Below, piece by piece: positions 1 through 6,484 of a stretch of DNA of 7,782 bases (its first letter is position 1; each line of letters starts with the position of its first letter). Origin of the DNA: Lysobacteraceae bacterium. GTDB taxonomy: Bacteria; Pseudomonadota; Gammaproteobacteria; Xanthomonadales; Wenzhouxiangellaceae. The translations under genes and the position numbers were made by a program. A model generated the notes under the pieces. That model did no database searches. It saw only the letters and a program-made list of their open reading frames with translations, and was not told where the DNA came from. The stretch is taken from positions 1-7,782 of the forward strand of contig JAIVHD010000248.1 of assembly GCA_020201235.1 (NCBI GenBank), in the 5' to 3' direction.

Positions 1-120
1 CGCCTACGCGATCTATTCAACTGTGAAATTTTCATTTGTACGCCAACACCCTATGGTTAGAACAGAATGCGATCCAGCTTACCCTGCAATTATTAACAAT
101 CGATGAAATGCGCCGAGTGC
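1..120. other. Flank downstream of the metalloprotease-like gene; nothing recognised
   Basis: This stretch lies after the stop codon of the last gene of the minus-strand operon. A small plus-strand open frame crosses it but has no ribosome-binding site or recognisable protein content. I see no GC-rich hairpin followed by a T run on the minus strand, so no intrinsic terminator can be called. A short AT-rich palindrome (TGAAATTTTCA, near 23-33) is probably incidental. Confidence 0.4.
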
Positions 121-885
121 CTATCGCCAGCCGAGCTCGGCAGCGGTCAGCGGGCCAATCAATATGCGATCGAGATCCGGGGCCTGCACGGCCTGGCTTT
201 GTGATAACGGGATTCGCCCAGCCATGATTTCGGCCATTTGTTGCGGGTAAAGAGGGCTTTTTTTCGGCTCGGCATAGCCATTCGGAAAAACCGGCAGACC
301 ACTGGCCAGATGGTACTTGTCCCGGGCACCGACGGTGTGCAGGATTTCGTGCAGGATCACAACCAGGTTCTCGCCATGCGGTGCCCGACCGGAAAAAACA
401 TTGGCAATGGCGACTCGAAGATTCTCCACGCCGACCGAATGCGGCACGACGGGATGGCGTTGCGGATCATGGTATCGGGCCAACACGACGATATCAGGAT
501 CCAGGCCTTGGTCGTCGAAGCGCCATAGCCACCAACGCATCCGGGCAACCCACCAGGCACGCTGGAAAAAACCGCCGGCGGCCGGCGGGTCCGGCGGCGG
601 CTGGACAATCTGCTGTCCGAGCTCGATATACACGGGTCGATCCAGGCGGAGTCCGTAGCGCCTGGCCTCGCGCGCCATGGCCTCGGACAGTGGCTCGAAA
701 TCGATCTGGCGCAATCGCTCGATGGTTTGGGCCGTCAGTTGTCGGCCGTCGGCGTCAATCGGAAATACAGCAACGAAAAGCGGCACGTCCCAACTCGCGA
801 TCCGCGCCCGATCGTTGATCTGCGCATGAACAACCAGACCAAGGATCAGCACCAGCAACGAAATCCGAAGCCTCTTGAATGTCAT
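121..885 (-). CDS. Exported protein with HExxHxxGxxD zinc-metalloprotease motif, function unknown
   Basis: I do not recognise this 254-residue family. The N-terminus has basic residues (K4, R5, R7) then a hydrophobic stretch at about 8-19, and VHA at 19-21 could be a signal-peptidase site, so export to the periplasm or membrane anchoring is likely. Residues 169-179 read HEILHTVGARD. This is a HExxHxxGxxD zinc site in which H169, H173 and D179 would bind the metal and E170 would be the catalytic base. An Asp third ligand is known in snapalysin-type metzincins. M211 in EIMAGR, 38 residues after H173, could be the metzincin Met-turn. Residues 110-122 are Trp-rich (WWVARMRWWLWRF) and a proline run lies at 96-101. 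The start at 885 is chosen because it gives the export signal; no Shine-Dalgarno is evident and the next Met is residue 70. It lies 37 nt after the sspB remnant and is probably co-transcribed with it. Real gene: fairly sure. Protease activity: inference. Confidence 0.75.
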   Translation of the reverse strand: MTFKRLRISLLVLILGLVVHAQINDRARIASWDVPLFVAVFPIDADGRQLTAQTIERLRQIDFEPLSEAMAREARRYGLRLDRPVYIELGQQIVQPPPDPPAAGGFFQRAWWVARMRWWLWRFDDQGLDPDIVVLARYHDPQRHPVVPHSVGVENLRVAIANVFSGRAPHGENLVVILHEILHTVGARDKYHLASGLPVFPNGYAEPKKSPLYPQQMAEIMAGRIPLSQSQAVQAPDLDRILIGPLTAAELGWR

Positions 886-922
886 TTTTGTGCGGGCCCC
901 GAACGGGTCGGCACGGCCACCA

Positions 923-1191
923 TTACTTGATCACTTTTAGGTCGGGCTTCGACGATTTGCCGCTTTGTTTTTTTGTCGCCCCGGGCTTTTTCTTGCGGTC
1001 GACACCGCGCTGGGCGACAGATTAAGCACAATTTTTTCGGTGCTGCGAAGATTCTCGGGAACCTGAACATCGGCATGGGTTCCGTCAACCACGATCTGCG
1101 GCGTCGCTGCGTTATCGACGATCCATTCATGTAGTGCCCGCAACAGGTAGGGGCGGCTCGGACTCATATTTGCCGGAAAATCAGTCATCAT
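923..1191 (-). pseudogene. sspB: sspB remnant: ClpXP adaptor with internal deletion and frame break
   Basis: SspB normally binds ssrA-tagged and other substrates through a core of about 110 residues and docks on ClpX through a C-terminal tail ending in a motif like LRVVK. Here the opening frame from 1191 (or 1188, just after AGAGG) gives the usual SspB start: SPSRPYLLRALHEWIVDN at residues 10-27, then TPQIVVD, VQVPENL and IVLNLSPSAV. The next family segment (the NARFGG... VP.AAVLAIYARE.GQGM part of the core) is absent. The frame continues as a basic, low-complexity stretch and stops at 937. In the -1 frame the sequence reads KKPGATKKQSGKSSKPDLKVIK and stops at 923, which is a good match to an SspB linker and ClpX-binding tail. 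So part of the core is deleted and the two ends are in different frames. It overlaps the end of sspA by 11 nt. As written it cannot form the substrate-binding core. Assembly error is the main alternative. Confidence 0.85.
967..973 (-). other. A_AAA_AAC slippery heptamer at the sspB frame break
   Basis: The minus strand has seven A residues followed by C. In the frame of the SspB N-terminus the codons are CAA-AAA-AAC, so A_AAA_AAC sits in exactly the register needed for -1 slippage. A -1 shift here, or one extra A in the run, would lead straight into QSGKSSKPDLKVIK and the stop at 923. I see no clear stimulatory hairpin just downstream. It may be a mutated homopolymer rather than a programmed site. 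Confidence 0.45.
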
Positions 1192-1795
1192 CCTCTCTAC
1201 AGGCGCGCTCGGCTTCAGTCAGACTTCGCAAAAAGGCATCCCGGCTGAACATGCGGTCCATATACCGATTTAAATGGATGGCCGACTTTGGAAGTTCGAT
1301 GCCGTAGGCCGGCAACCGCCATAACAACGGCAATAAGGCGCAATCGACCAGGCTTAACTCGTCGTTGAGCAAAAACGGCGACAGTCCAAACAGCGGATCG
1401 GACTCAATGATGCTGTCGCGCAACTGCTTTCGGGCCTCGGCCACGCGCTTGGAGCCGGTCGCCGTCTCGATCAGCCGACCGCTCTCGATCCAGTCCCGAT
1501 TGATTCTGTACATTGCCAGGCGGAGGCGCGAACGCGAAACCGGATCGATTGGCATCAGCGGCGGGTGAGGATAGCGCTCATCAAGATATTCCGTGACCAC
1601 CCAGGTGCCGTAAACGACCAGGTCTCGATCGACCAGGGTCGGCGGTTCGCCGTACGGGCTTAATTCGGCCAGATCGCCGATTGCCGAGCGGTCCTGCTCG
1701 ATATGAATGATCTCTACATTCAGTCCTTTTTCAGCAAGAACAACTCGAACGCGATGGCTGTCGAGACAATTCTCGGACGAATACATGGTCATCAT
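1181..1795 (-). CDS. sspA: Stringent starvation protein A (RNA polymerase-associated, GST fold)
   Basis: SspA binds RNA polymerase holoenzyme and alters transcription during starvation and stationary phase; in E. coli it also supports acid tolerance and phage P1 late genes. The 204 residues match the family length (about 205-212). Residues 1-80 form the thioredoxin-like half: SHRVRVVLAEKGL (13-25), SPYGEPPTLVD (46-56, with a cis-Pro at 52 or 53) and YLDERYPHPPLMP (70-82). That last stretch includes the PHP surface motif (76-78) important in E. coli SspA. The rest is the all-helical GST C-terminal half, with LSLVDCALLPLLWRL at about 147-161. GST-type catalytic glutathione chemistry is not expected in this family. 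The start at 1795 has a GGGAG about ten bases upstream; ATG codons 2 and 4 are alternatives. It follows petC by 37 nt and overlaps sspB by 11 nt, so it is probably transcribed with petABC. The protein looks intact. Confidence 0.93.
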   Translation of the reverse strand: MMTMYSSENCLDSHRVRVVLAEKGLNVEIIHIEQDRSAIGDLAELSPYGEPPTLVDRDLVVYGTWVVTEYLDERYPHPPLMPIDPVSRSRLRLAMYRINRDWIESGRLIETATGSKRVAEARKQLRDSIIESDPLFGLSPFLLNDELSLVDCALLPLLWRLPAYGIELPKSAIHLNRYMDRMFSRDAFLRSLTEAERACREDDD

Positions 1796-1832
1796 AAGGC
1801 GTGGCTCCCGGCATTGGCGAATGGAGTCGGGA

Positions 1833-2567
1833 TCACTTCCTGACGTCCTGCCAGTAATCCTTGTACAACAGGTAGGCCAGGAATGTAAACACCACCAGGA
1901 ACAGAATCACCCAGATGCCAAGACTTTCACGCTTGAGCACGGCCGGTTCGGCCAGGTAGATCATGAACGCCGTCAGATCCCGAATCGTCCGCTCGTACTC
2001 CCGGGCGTTCAATTTTCCCGGCTGGTCAAGTTCGAACTGCGCGATCCGCGTGTGTTCCTCTCCACTGTCATCCGTCCAGGTTTCGAGAATCGGCCGCTGA
2101 ATACCTTGAAGCTCCCATAGAACATGTGGCATCGAGGCGTTTTCCAGGACCGTATTGTTCCAGCCTTCCTCGGTCATATAAAAACTTTTGAGGAATGAAT
2201 AGATCCAGTCGCCGCCGCGCGAACGGGCCGTTAGCGTCAGATCGGGCGGCACCACGCCAAACCAATCCTTCGATTCTCCGGGCATTGCCGCTTTCATGTA
2301 ATCGGTCAACTCGCGATCGCCGAAGATCAAAAACTCCTCTACTTGCGCTTCGGTCAGCTCCAGATCCTGAGCCAAACGCTGATAACGCATGTACTGGGCC
2401 GAATGACACGAGTTGCAGTAGTTGGCAAAAGTCGCGGCACCGCGCTGAAGCGACGCCAGGTTTTCGACATTGGCACCGGACTGTTCGATGTATTCATTAT
2501 CTCCTCCGGCGGCCCATGCGGGCATCGCCAGCCATAGCATCGAAATGGTCAAAAAAATTCGCATCAT
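1833..2567 (-). CDS. petC: Cytochrome c1 of the bc1 complex
   Basis: Cytochrome c1 takes electrons from the Rieske protein and passes them to soluble or membrane cytochrome c on the periplasmic side. The 244 residues have a signal peptide (about 1-19, ending PAWA). A single c-type haem site CNSCH is at 51-55, with H55 as proximal ligand. A C-terminal membrane anchor lies at about 216-235, followed by a short basic tail. M146 in ASMPHVLWELQG is the likely distal Met ligand by position and local context. The segments WFGVVPPDLTLTARSRG (102-118) and YLAEP (204-208) are typical of gammaproteobacterial PetC. The first ATG at 2567 overlaps the petB stop by 4 nt (ATGA), which points to translational coupling; a second ATG follows directly at 2564. 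Protein and haem attachment are predicted periplasmic. Confidence 0.96.
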   Translation of the reverse strand: MMRIFLTISMLWLAMPAWAAGGDNEYIEQSGANVENLASLQRGAATFANYCNSCHSAQYMRYQRLAQDLELTEAQVEEFLIFGDRELTDYMKAAMPGESKDWFGVVPPDLTLTARSRGGDWIYSFLKSFYMTEEGWNNTVLENASMPHVLWELQGIQRPILETWTDDSGEEHTRIAQFELDQPGKLNAREYERTIRDLTAFMIYLAEPAVLKRESLGIWVILFLVVFTFLAYLLYKDYWQDVRK

Positions 2568-3808
2568 TTTGTCACCCGCTCAGGTTCCGGCCTGGTTTTC
2601 TCATACTTGGTTATAAATGGCAGCAGAATAAAAAATGCAAAGTAGGCGAATGTCCAGAAACGCGATTCAAGCGTCTGTATATAAGTGCCCTCGCTCATAC
2701 CCAGCATGCCGAGGCGAATGAAGGTAACAGTAAACACCGCCAACAGAATCCTGCTGCCCCAGCCCTTGTAGCGGATCGACTTGACCCGCGAGCGATCCAG
2801 CCAGGGCACGATGAACAGCACCATGATCGCCAATCCCATCAGGATCACGCCGGCCAGCTTGTCCGGCACGGCTCGCAGGATTGCGTAATACGGCGTGAAA
2901 TACCAGACCGGTACGATGTGCTCCGGCGTCACCAGCGGATCAGCCGGGTTGAAATTATCTGGCTCAAGGAACAGGCCGCCGAATTCCGGTGCGTAAAAAA
3001 TCACGAATGCAAACAGCGTCAGGAACACGCCGACTCCAAAAATATCCTTGACCGTATAGTACGGGTGGAACGGGATTCCGTCGAGCGGTCGGCCTTGGGC
3101 ATCCTTGTTTTTCTTGACCTCGATACCGTCGGGATTATTCGATCCGACCTCGTGCAATGCGGCAAGGTGAAGCACGACCAATCCCAGCAGCGCCAGCGGC
3201 AGTGCGATGACATGCAGCGCGAAGAAACGATTCAGCGTCGCGTCGGAAACAAAAAAGTCGCCGCGAATCCACTCGACCAACGCGTCGCCGACAACGGGTA
3301 TGGCCCCGAACAGCGAAATGATGACCTGTGCACCCCAATACGACATCTGTCCCCATGGCAGAACATAGCCCATGAAGGCCTCGGCCATCAGCACAAGGTA
3401 GATCAAAACGCCAAGAATCCAGACCAGCTCGCGCGGCGACTTGTACGAGCCGTACATCAGGGCACGGAACATGTGCAGGTAAACAACGACGAAAAAGAAC
3501 GAAGCGCCGGTGGAATGCATGTAGCGAATCAACCAGCCCCATTCAACGTCGCGCATGATGTACTCGACCGAAGAAAACGCCATTTCCGCGTCGGGCTTGT
3601 AATGCATCGTCAGGAAAATGCCCGTGACGATCTGGTTGACCAGCATCAACAGGGCGAGCGAGCCAAAAAAGTAAAAGAAGTTGAAGTTCTTCGGCGCATA
3701 GTACTCACTGATATGCGCTTTCCAGAACGATGATACCGGGATGCGCTGGTCGATCCAGTTTCCGAGCGCCCCGGCACTGCGGGAAAGACTACTCGCGGGC
3801 TTGGCCAT
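2564..3808 (-). CDS. petB: Cytochrome b of the bc1 complex
   Basis: Cytochrome b is the membrane core of ubiquinol:cytochrome c reductase and holds haems bL and bH and the Qo and Qi quinone sites. The 414 residues contain the full-length set of hydrophobic helices. Candidate haem ligands are H98 (RYMHSTGAS) and H112 (YLHMFRA) in helix B, and H199 (FALHV) and H214 (VVLHLAALHE) in helix D. GYVLPWGQMSYWGA (147-160) is the conserved stretch after helix C, and VGSNNPDG (221-228) follows helix D. The Qo-site motif is PVWY (290-293) in place of PEWY, a variant known from beta- and gammaproteobacteria. The helix D histidines are 15 positions apart rather than the 14 of mitochondrial-type proteins. 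The start is 2 nt after the petA stop, with a good AAGGAG inside the end of petA. The petC start overlaps its stop. No sign of damage. Confidence 0.97.
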   Translation of the reverse strand: MAKPASSLSRSAGALGNWIDQRIPVSSFWKAHISEYYAPKNFNFFYFFGSLALLMLVNQIVTGIFLTMHYKPDAEMAFSSVEYIMRDVEWGWLIRYMHSTGASFFFVVVYLHMFRALMYGSYKSPRELVWILGVLIYLVLMAEAFMGYVLPWGQMSYWGAQVIISLFGAIPVVGDALVEWIRGDFFVSDATLNRFFALHVIALPLALLGLVVLHLAALHEVGSNNPDGIEVKKNKDAQGRPLDGIPFHPYYTVKDIFGVGVFLTLFAFVIFYAPEFGGLFLEPDNFNPADPLVTPEHIVPVWYFTPYYAILRAVPDKLAGVILMGLAIMVLFIVPWLDRSRVKSIRYKGWGSRILLAVFTVTFIRLGMLGMSEGTYIQTLESRFWTFAYFAFFILLPFITKYEKTRPEPERVTK

Positions 3809-3810
3809 GC

Positions 3811-4434
3811 TTAAACGACTCCTTCGGGTTCCATGCCGATGAGTACGCGCTCATCATCGGTGAAACGGTACGGCGGAATGATCAGATTGGTCGGTGCCGG
3901 TACACCTGTGTAGACGCGCCCGGCAAGGTCGAATTTGGATTTATGGCATGGGCAGTAGAATCCGCCCTTCCAGTTTAGCTCGAAAGGCTGTGCTCCGACC
4001 TCGGGGATGAATTCGGGCACGCAGCCCAGGTGCGTGCAGTGCAAGTTCACGACCAGATATTCCGGACGAATCGAGCGATGCAGGTTGGCCGCATATTCAG
4101 GCTGTTGAGTCGGCGTGGTCGACTGCGGATCGCGCAATTCATCTTTGAGCTCGTCGAGTGCCTCGAGCATTTGCGGCGTGCGTCGGAGAATCCCGATGGT
4201 TTGCCCGCGCCAAACCACCTTGAGCAACTGGCCGGGCTCCATGGCACCGATAAAGACCTCGACCGGAGCGCCGACCACGCGCGCCCGCGCACTCGGATTC
4301 CACGAGGCCAGGAAGGGCCAGGCGACAAAGCCGGCGCCGACGACACCGACGACCCCCGTACCGGCCAGAAGCAACATCCGTCGGCCCGTGTTTGCGGACG
4401 GTTCGATTGACGCAAGCGATTGTTTATCGGACAT
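3811..4434 (-). CDS. petA: Rieske iron-sulfur protein of the bc1 complex
   Basis: The Rieske subunit carries a [2Fe-2S] cluster and moves electrons from quinol at the Qo site to cytochrome c1. The 207 residues begin with a Tat-type signal anchor: twin arginine at 18-19 (GRRMLLLAG) followed by a glycine-rich hydrophobic segment to about 43. The cluster motifs are CTHLGC (133-138) and CPCH (161-164). C133, H135, C161 and H164 bind the cluster, and C138 with C163 form the usual disulfide. The second loop reads CPCHKSKFD, with Lys at 165 where mitochondrial proteins have Gly, and Phe at 168 where they have the Tyr that hydrogen-bonds the cluster; Phe is common in this lineage. An inserted helical stretch at about 88-125 before the first motif is usual in beta/gamma proteins. 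The start at 4434 has AGAGG eight bases upstream (4442-4446). It is the first gene of the minus-strand operon. Confidence 0.96.
   Translation of the reverse strand: MSDKQSLASIEPSANTGRRMLLLAGTGVVGVVGAGFVAWPFLASWNPSARARVVGAPVEVFIGAMEPGQLLKVVWRGQTIGILRRTPQMLEALDELKDELRDPQSTTPTQQPEYAANLHRSIRPEYLVVNLHCTHLGCVPEFIPEVGAQPFELNWKGGFYCPCHKSKFDLAGRVYTGVPAPTNLIIPPYRFTDDERVLIGMEPEGVV
3819..3824 (-). promoter_or_regulatory. Shine-Dalgarno for petB inside the end of petA
   Basis: AAGGAG on the minus strand lies ten bases before the petB ATG (3808) and within the last codons of petA (EGVV-stop). It fixes the petB start and suggests that petB translation follows petA closely. It is the clearest ribosome-binding site in the window. 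Confidence 0.75.
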
Positions 4435-4507
4435 GAAAAAACCTCTGAATCAACGGGCAGATTGGCAACCCGGGCATCCTGGCGACCCGATTCCGGAGCA
4501 AGCATCG

Positions 4508-4533
4508 TTTTTCGGCACGATTGGGCCGAAAAA
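4508..4533. repeat. Perfect 9-bp inverted repeat in the petA leader
   Basis: TTTTTCGGC and GCCGAAAAA flank an 8-nt spacer, about 75 nt upstream of the petA start. If petA is transcribed from the TAAAAT at 4568-4573, this would be in its 5' untranslated leader as a hairpin. There is no T run after the stem on either strand outside the stem itself, so it is not a standard intrinsic terminator. It could be an attenuator, an mRNA-stabilising stem or a protein site. Confidence 0.45.
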
Positions 4534-4619
4534 GCCATGATGCGCCTGGTTGAACAAGTAATCGCCCATTTTACCGAATTTTAAGGTGGTTCTGCTTCAT
4601 CATGTGCTCTCATTTGTGA

Positions 4620-4636
4620 CGATCACGGCGTGATCG
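4620..4636. promoter_or_regulatory. 17-bp dyad, possible operator upstream of degS
   Basis: CGATCAC-GGC-GTGATCG is a perfect palindrome with 7-bp arms and a 3-bp centre, a size typical of dimeric repressor or activator sites. It lies 60-77 nt upstream of the degS start and just upstream of the candidate degS -10. No regulator can be named. Confidence 0.35.
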
Positions 4637-4657
4637 CGACATCAACGCCATCGCGAC
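4633..4657. repeat. Direct repeat ATCGCGAC upstream of degS
   Basis: ATCGCGAC occurs at 4633-4640 and again at 4650-4657, an offset of 17 nt, close to one and a half helical turns. The first copy overlaps the right arm of the dyad at 4620-4636. It could be a chance repeat or part of a compound binding site. Confidence 0.3.
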
Positions 4658-4696
4658 TTCATTAAAATACTGGATTGACCAAAAAATTTCTGGATC

Positions 4697-5794
4697 ATGA
4701 AACGAATTGCGCAAATTTCGCTGCAGGCGATCGTGTTTGGCCTGGCCCTGGCATTCGTAATGGTCTGGTTTCGACCCACGCTGCTGCCGATCGGGCAACC
4801 CGAGCCGAAACGCGCAAATGTTCTTTCCTACGCAGACGCCGTCAGCCATACGGCACCTTCGGTGGTCAGCATCTACACCCGTACGCTGGTCAGCGAGCCG
4901 CTGATTGGCGATGATGCAGATCCGCTGTTCCAGCGAATGTACCGCGACCGTCAGGTCGTGCGTCCGCGCAACGGTCTGGGTTCCGGCGTCATCGTCTCCG
5001 AAGACGGTCTGATCCTGACCACGGCTCACGTAATCAACGGCGTCGACAATATCTTCATCGCGCTGTTCGACGGCAGCGTGGCCGAGGCCCGCGTCGTCGG
5101 TACCGACCCTGGAACCGACCTGGCGGTACTCAAGGTGGATCTCGATGGTCTGCCGGTGGCCGAATTCGATACCCAATCGGCCCATCGTCCCGGCGATGTG
5201 GTGCTGGCGATCGGCAATGCCTTCGGTCTCAATCATACCGTGACGGCTGGAATTATCAGCGCAACCGGGCGCGGCGACCTGAACCTGACCGCGTTTGAGG
5301 ATTTCATCCAGACCGACGCGGCGATCAATTCCGGCAACAGCGGCGGTGCGCTGATTAACCCGAACGGTCAGGTGATCGGCATCAACAGCGCCTCCCTCAG
5401 CCAGGACATGGGTGCCCAGGGCATCAGCTTTGCCATTTCAGCCCGGCTGGCAACCGACGTTTTCAAGCAAATCGTCGAGTACGGCAGCGTACGCCGGGGC
5501 TGGCTGGGTGCCAATGTGATCGATCCGCCGTTGGTCGTGCTGCAGGGCGAAGACCAGCCCCGGGGCGTCCAGGTCGCCCAGATTTATCGCGGCGGACCCG
5601 CTTGGAATGCAGGCCTTCGTCCGGGCGATATCCTGCTGAGCGCCGACGGCAGCGCGGTCGGCACGGCGCGCCAGTTTACGCTGCTGATTGCCGACCAGCC
5701 GCCTGGCAGCGAAATCGAACTGCTGGCGGTCCGAAACGGTCAGCGCTTCAGCACCTCGGTGAAGCTGATTCAGCAGCCGCCGCTACCCGGATAA
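4697..5794 (+). CDS. degS: DegS/AlgW-type periplasmic serine protease, one PDZ domain
   Basis: DegS is an inner-membrane-anchored HtrA protease that senses unfolded outer-membrane proteins through its PDZ domain and makes the first cut in the anti-sigma factor RseA, releasing sigma-E. The 365 residues have one N-terminal membrane segment (about 9-25). The trypsin-like domain has the triad H111 (TTAHVI), D141 (GTDLAVLKV) and S215 (NSGNSGGAL). A single PDZ domain spans about 265-355, with GPAWNAGLRPGDILL at 300-314. One PDZ domain plus a membrane anchor favours DegS/AlgW over DegP/MucD, which are exported and have two PDZ domains. The length is close to E. coli DegS (355). The start at 4697 gives the membrane anchor; the ribosome site is poor (CTGGAT). 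It is transcribed away from petA. The exact substrate in this organism is inferred. Confidence 0.9.
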   Translation: MKRIAQISLQAIVFGLALAFVMVWFRPTLLPIGQPEPKRANVLSYADAVSHTAPSVVSIYTRTLVSEPLIGDDADPLFQRMYRDRQVVRPRNGLGSGVIVSEDGLILTTAHVINGVDNIFIALFDGSVAEARVVGTDPGTDLAVLKVDLDGLPVAEFDTQSAHRPGDVVLAIGNAFGLNHTVTAGIISATGRGDLNLTAFEDFIQTDAAINSGNSGGALINPNGQVIGINSASLSQDMGAQGISFAISARLATDVFKQIVEYGSVRRGWLGANVIDPPLVVLQGEDQPRGVQVAQIYRGGPAWNAGLRPGDILLSADGSAVGTARQFTLLIADQPPGSEIELLAVRNGQRFSTSVKLIQQPPLPG

Positions 5795-5915
5795 CGCCGG
5801 CAGGCCCTGATTGATTTAGGGCGATGCGCGAAAATCAAACAGCGACCTGCCTGGCCCTTCCCGACGCATCAACCCGGCTTGTTTCCACGCAGCGATGGCG
5901 TCTGGCGGTCAAGCC
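5795..5915. other. Convergent gap between degS and dcd; weak stem-loops only
   Basis: Two small inverted repeats are visible: GCCCT/AGGGC (5804-5808 with 5818-5822), and GGCAGG (5799-5804) with CCTGCC (5846-5851). Their inner ends overlap, so they exclude each other. Neither is followed by a T run, so I cannot call an intrinsic terminator for either convergent gene. No gene is seen here. Confidence 0.4.
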
Positions 5916-6479
5916 TTACTTTGGCAATGTGACGCCGCGCTGGCCCTGGTACTTTCCGGCGCGGTCGGCATAGCTGATCTCGCACTCCTCATCTGATTCC
6001 AGAAAAAGAAACTGGGCAACGCCCTCATTGGCATAGATTCGCGCCGGCAGCGGCGTGGTGTTGGAAAATTCCAGCGTCACGTGGCCCTCCCATTCGGGCT
6101 CCAGCGGTGTCACGTTAACGATGATCCCGCAGCGCGCATAGGTTGACTTTCCGAGACAAATGGTCAACACGCTGCGCGGAATGCGAAAATACTCGATGGT
6201 ACGTGCCAGTGCGAAGGAATTCGGCGGGATGATGCAGGCATCGCCCTTGAAATCGACGAAGCTGTTCTCATCGAAATGTTTGGGGTCGACGATGGCCGAG
6301 TTGATATTGGTGAAGATCTTGAATTCATCCGCGCATCGAACGTCGTAGCCATAGCTCGATGTGCCATAGGAAACCAGCTTGCGACCTTCGTGACAGCGAA
6401 CCTGGCCCGGCTCGAACGGCTCAATCAAACCGTGTTGCTCGGCCATGCGGCGAATCCAGCGATCCGATTTAATCGACAT
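5916..6479 (-). CDS. dcd: dCTP deaminase
   Basis: Dcd converts dCTP to dUTP plus ammonia, feeding dUMP and then dTMP synthesis in the cytoplasm. The 187 residues match the usual 188-193. Family signatures are [13 protein letters not shown] (37-49), GKSTYAR (110-116, with S112 and R116 in the positions of the E. coli catalytic Ser and Arg), and [14 protein letters not shown] (127-140) with the likely catalytic Glu at 137. [12 protein letters not shown] (150-161) and [12 protein letters not shown] at the C-terminus complete the homotrimer fold. Some relatives of this length also have dUTPase activity, and the sequence alone does not decide that. It starts 5 nt after the mrp stop with no strong ribosome-binding site, so it is probably translated from the same mRNA as mrp. 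This mrp-dcd pairing is also seen in Pseudomonas. Confidence 0.96.
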   Translation of the reverse strand: MSIKSDRWIRRMAEQHGLIEPFEPGQVRCHEGRKLVSYGTSSYGYDVRCADEFKIFTNINSAIVDPKHFDENSFVDFKGDACIIPPNSFALARTIEYFRIPRSVLTICLGKSTYARCGIIVNVTPLEPEWEGHVTLEFSNTTPLPARIYANEGVAQFLFLESDEECEISYADRAGKYQGQRGVTLPK

Positions 6480-6484
6480 GACGG

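Larger units (their letters stand above)
4435..4696. promoter_or_regulatory. Divergent control region between petA and degS
   Basis: This 262-nt gap lies between divergently transcribed operons and should hold both promoters. A -10-like TAAAAT on the minus strand (4568-4573) could serve petA, and TAAAAT on the plus strand (4663-4668) could serve degS. Neither has a good TTGACA-like hexamer at 16-18 nt, so both are weak and the factor used is not clear. No sigma-E-type pair was convincing. Several dyads and a repeat are listed separately. Open frames crossing this gap have no family resemblance and overlap real genes. Confidence 0.5.

Noticed and set aside
882..1130. An 82-codon minus-strand open frame through the sspB remnant as a separate small gene
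   Set aside because: It is a third frame that carries neither the SspB N-terminus nor the KPDLKVIK tail, and it has no ribosome-binding site.
2195..3733. A 512-codon plus-strand open frame opposite petB and petC
   Set aside because: It is exactly antisense to two clear cytochrome genes; its translation is rich in His, Gln, Arg and Asp with no domain or membrane pattern. Such frames arise from codon bias on the coding strand.
4047..4540. Overlapping open frames on both strands across petA and its leader
   Set aside because: Both overlap the Rieske gene, whose cluster motifs leave no doubt. Their products are Arg/Ser/Pro-rich out-of-frame translations.
4610..5236. A 208-codon minus-strand open frame opposite the start of degS
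   Set aside because: It overlaps the DegS catalytic domain in antisense and has no recognisable family. It would also run through the degS promoter region.
5795..5915. A bidirectional terminator between degS and dcd
   Set aside because: The stems are 5-6 bp, mutually exclusive at their edges, and lack T runs on either strand.
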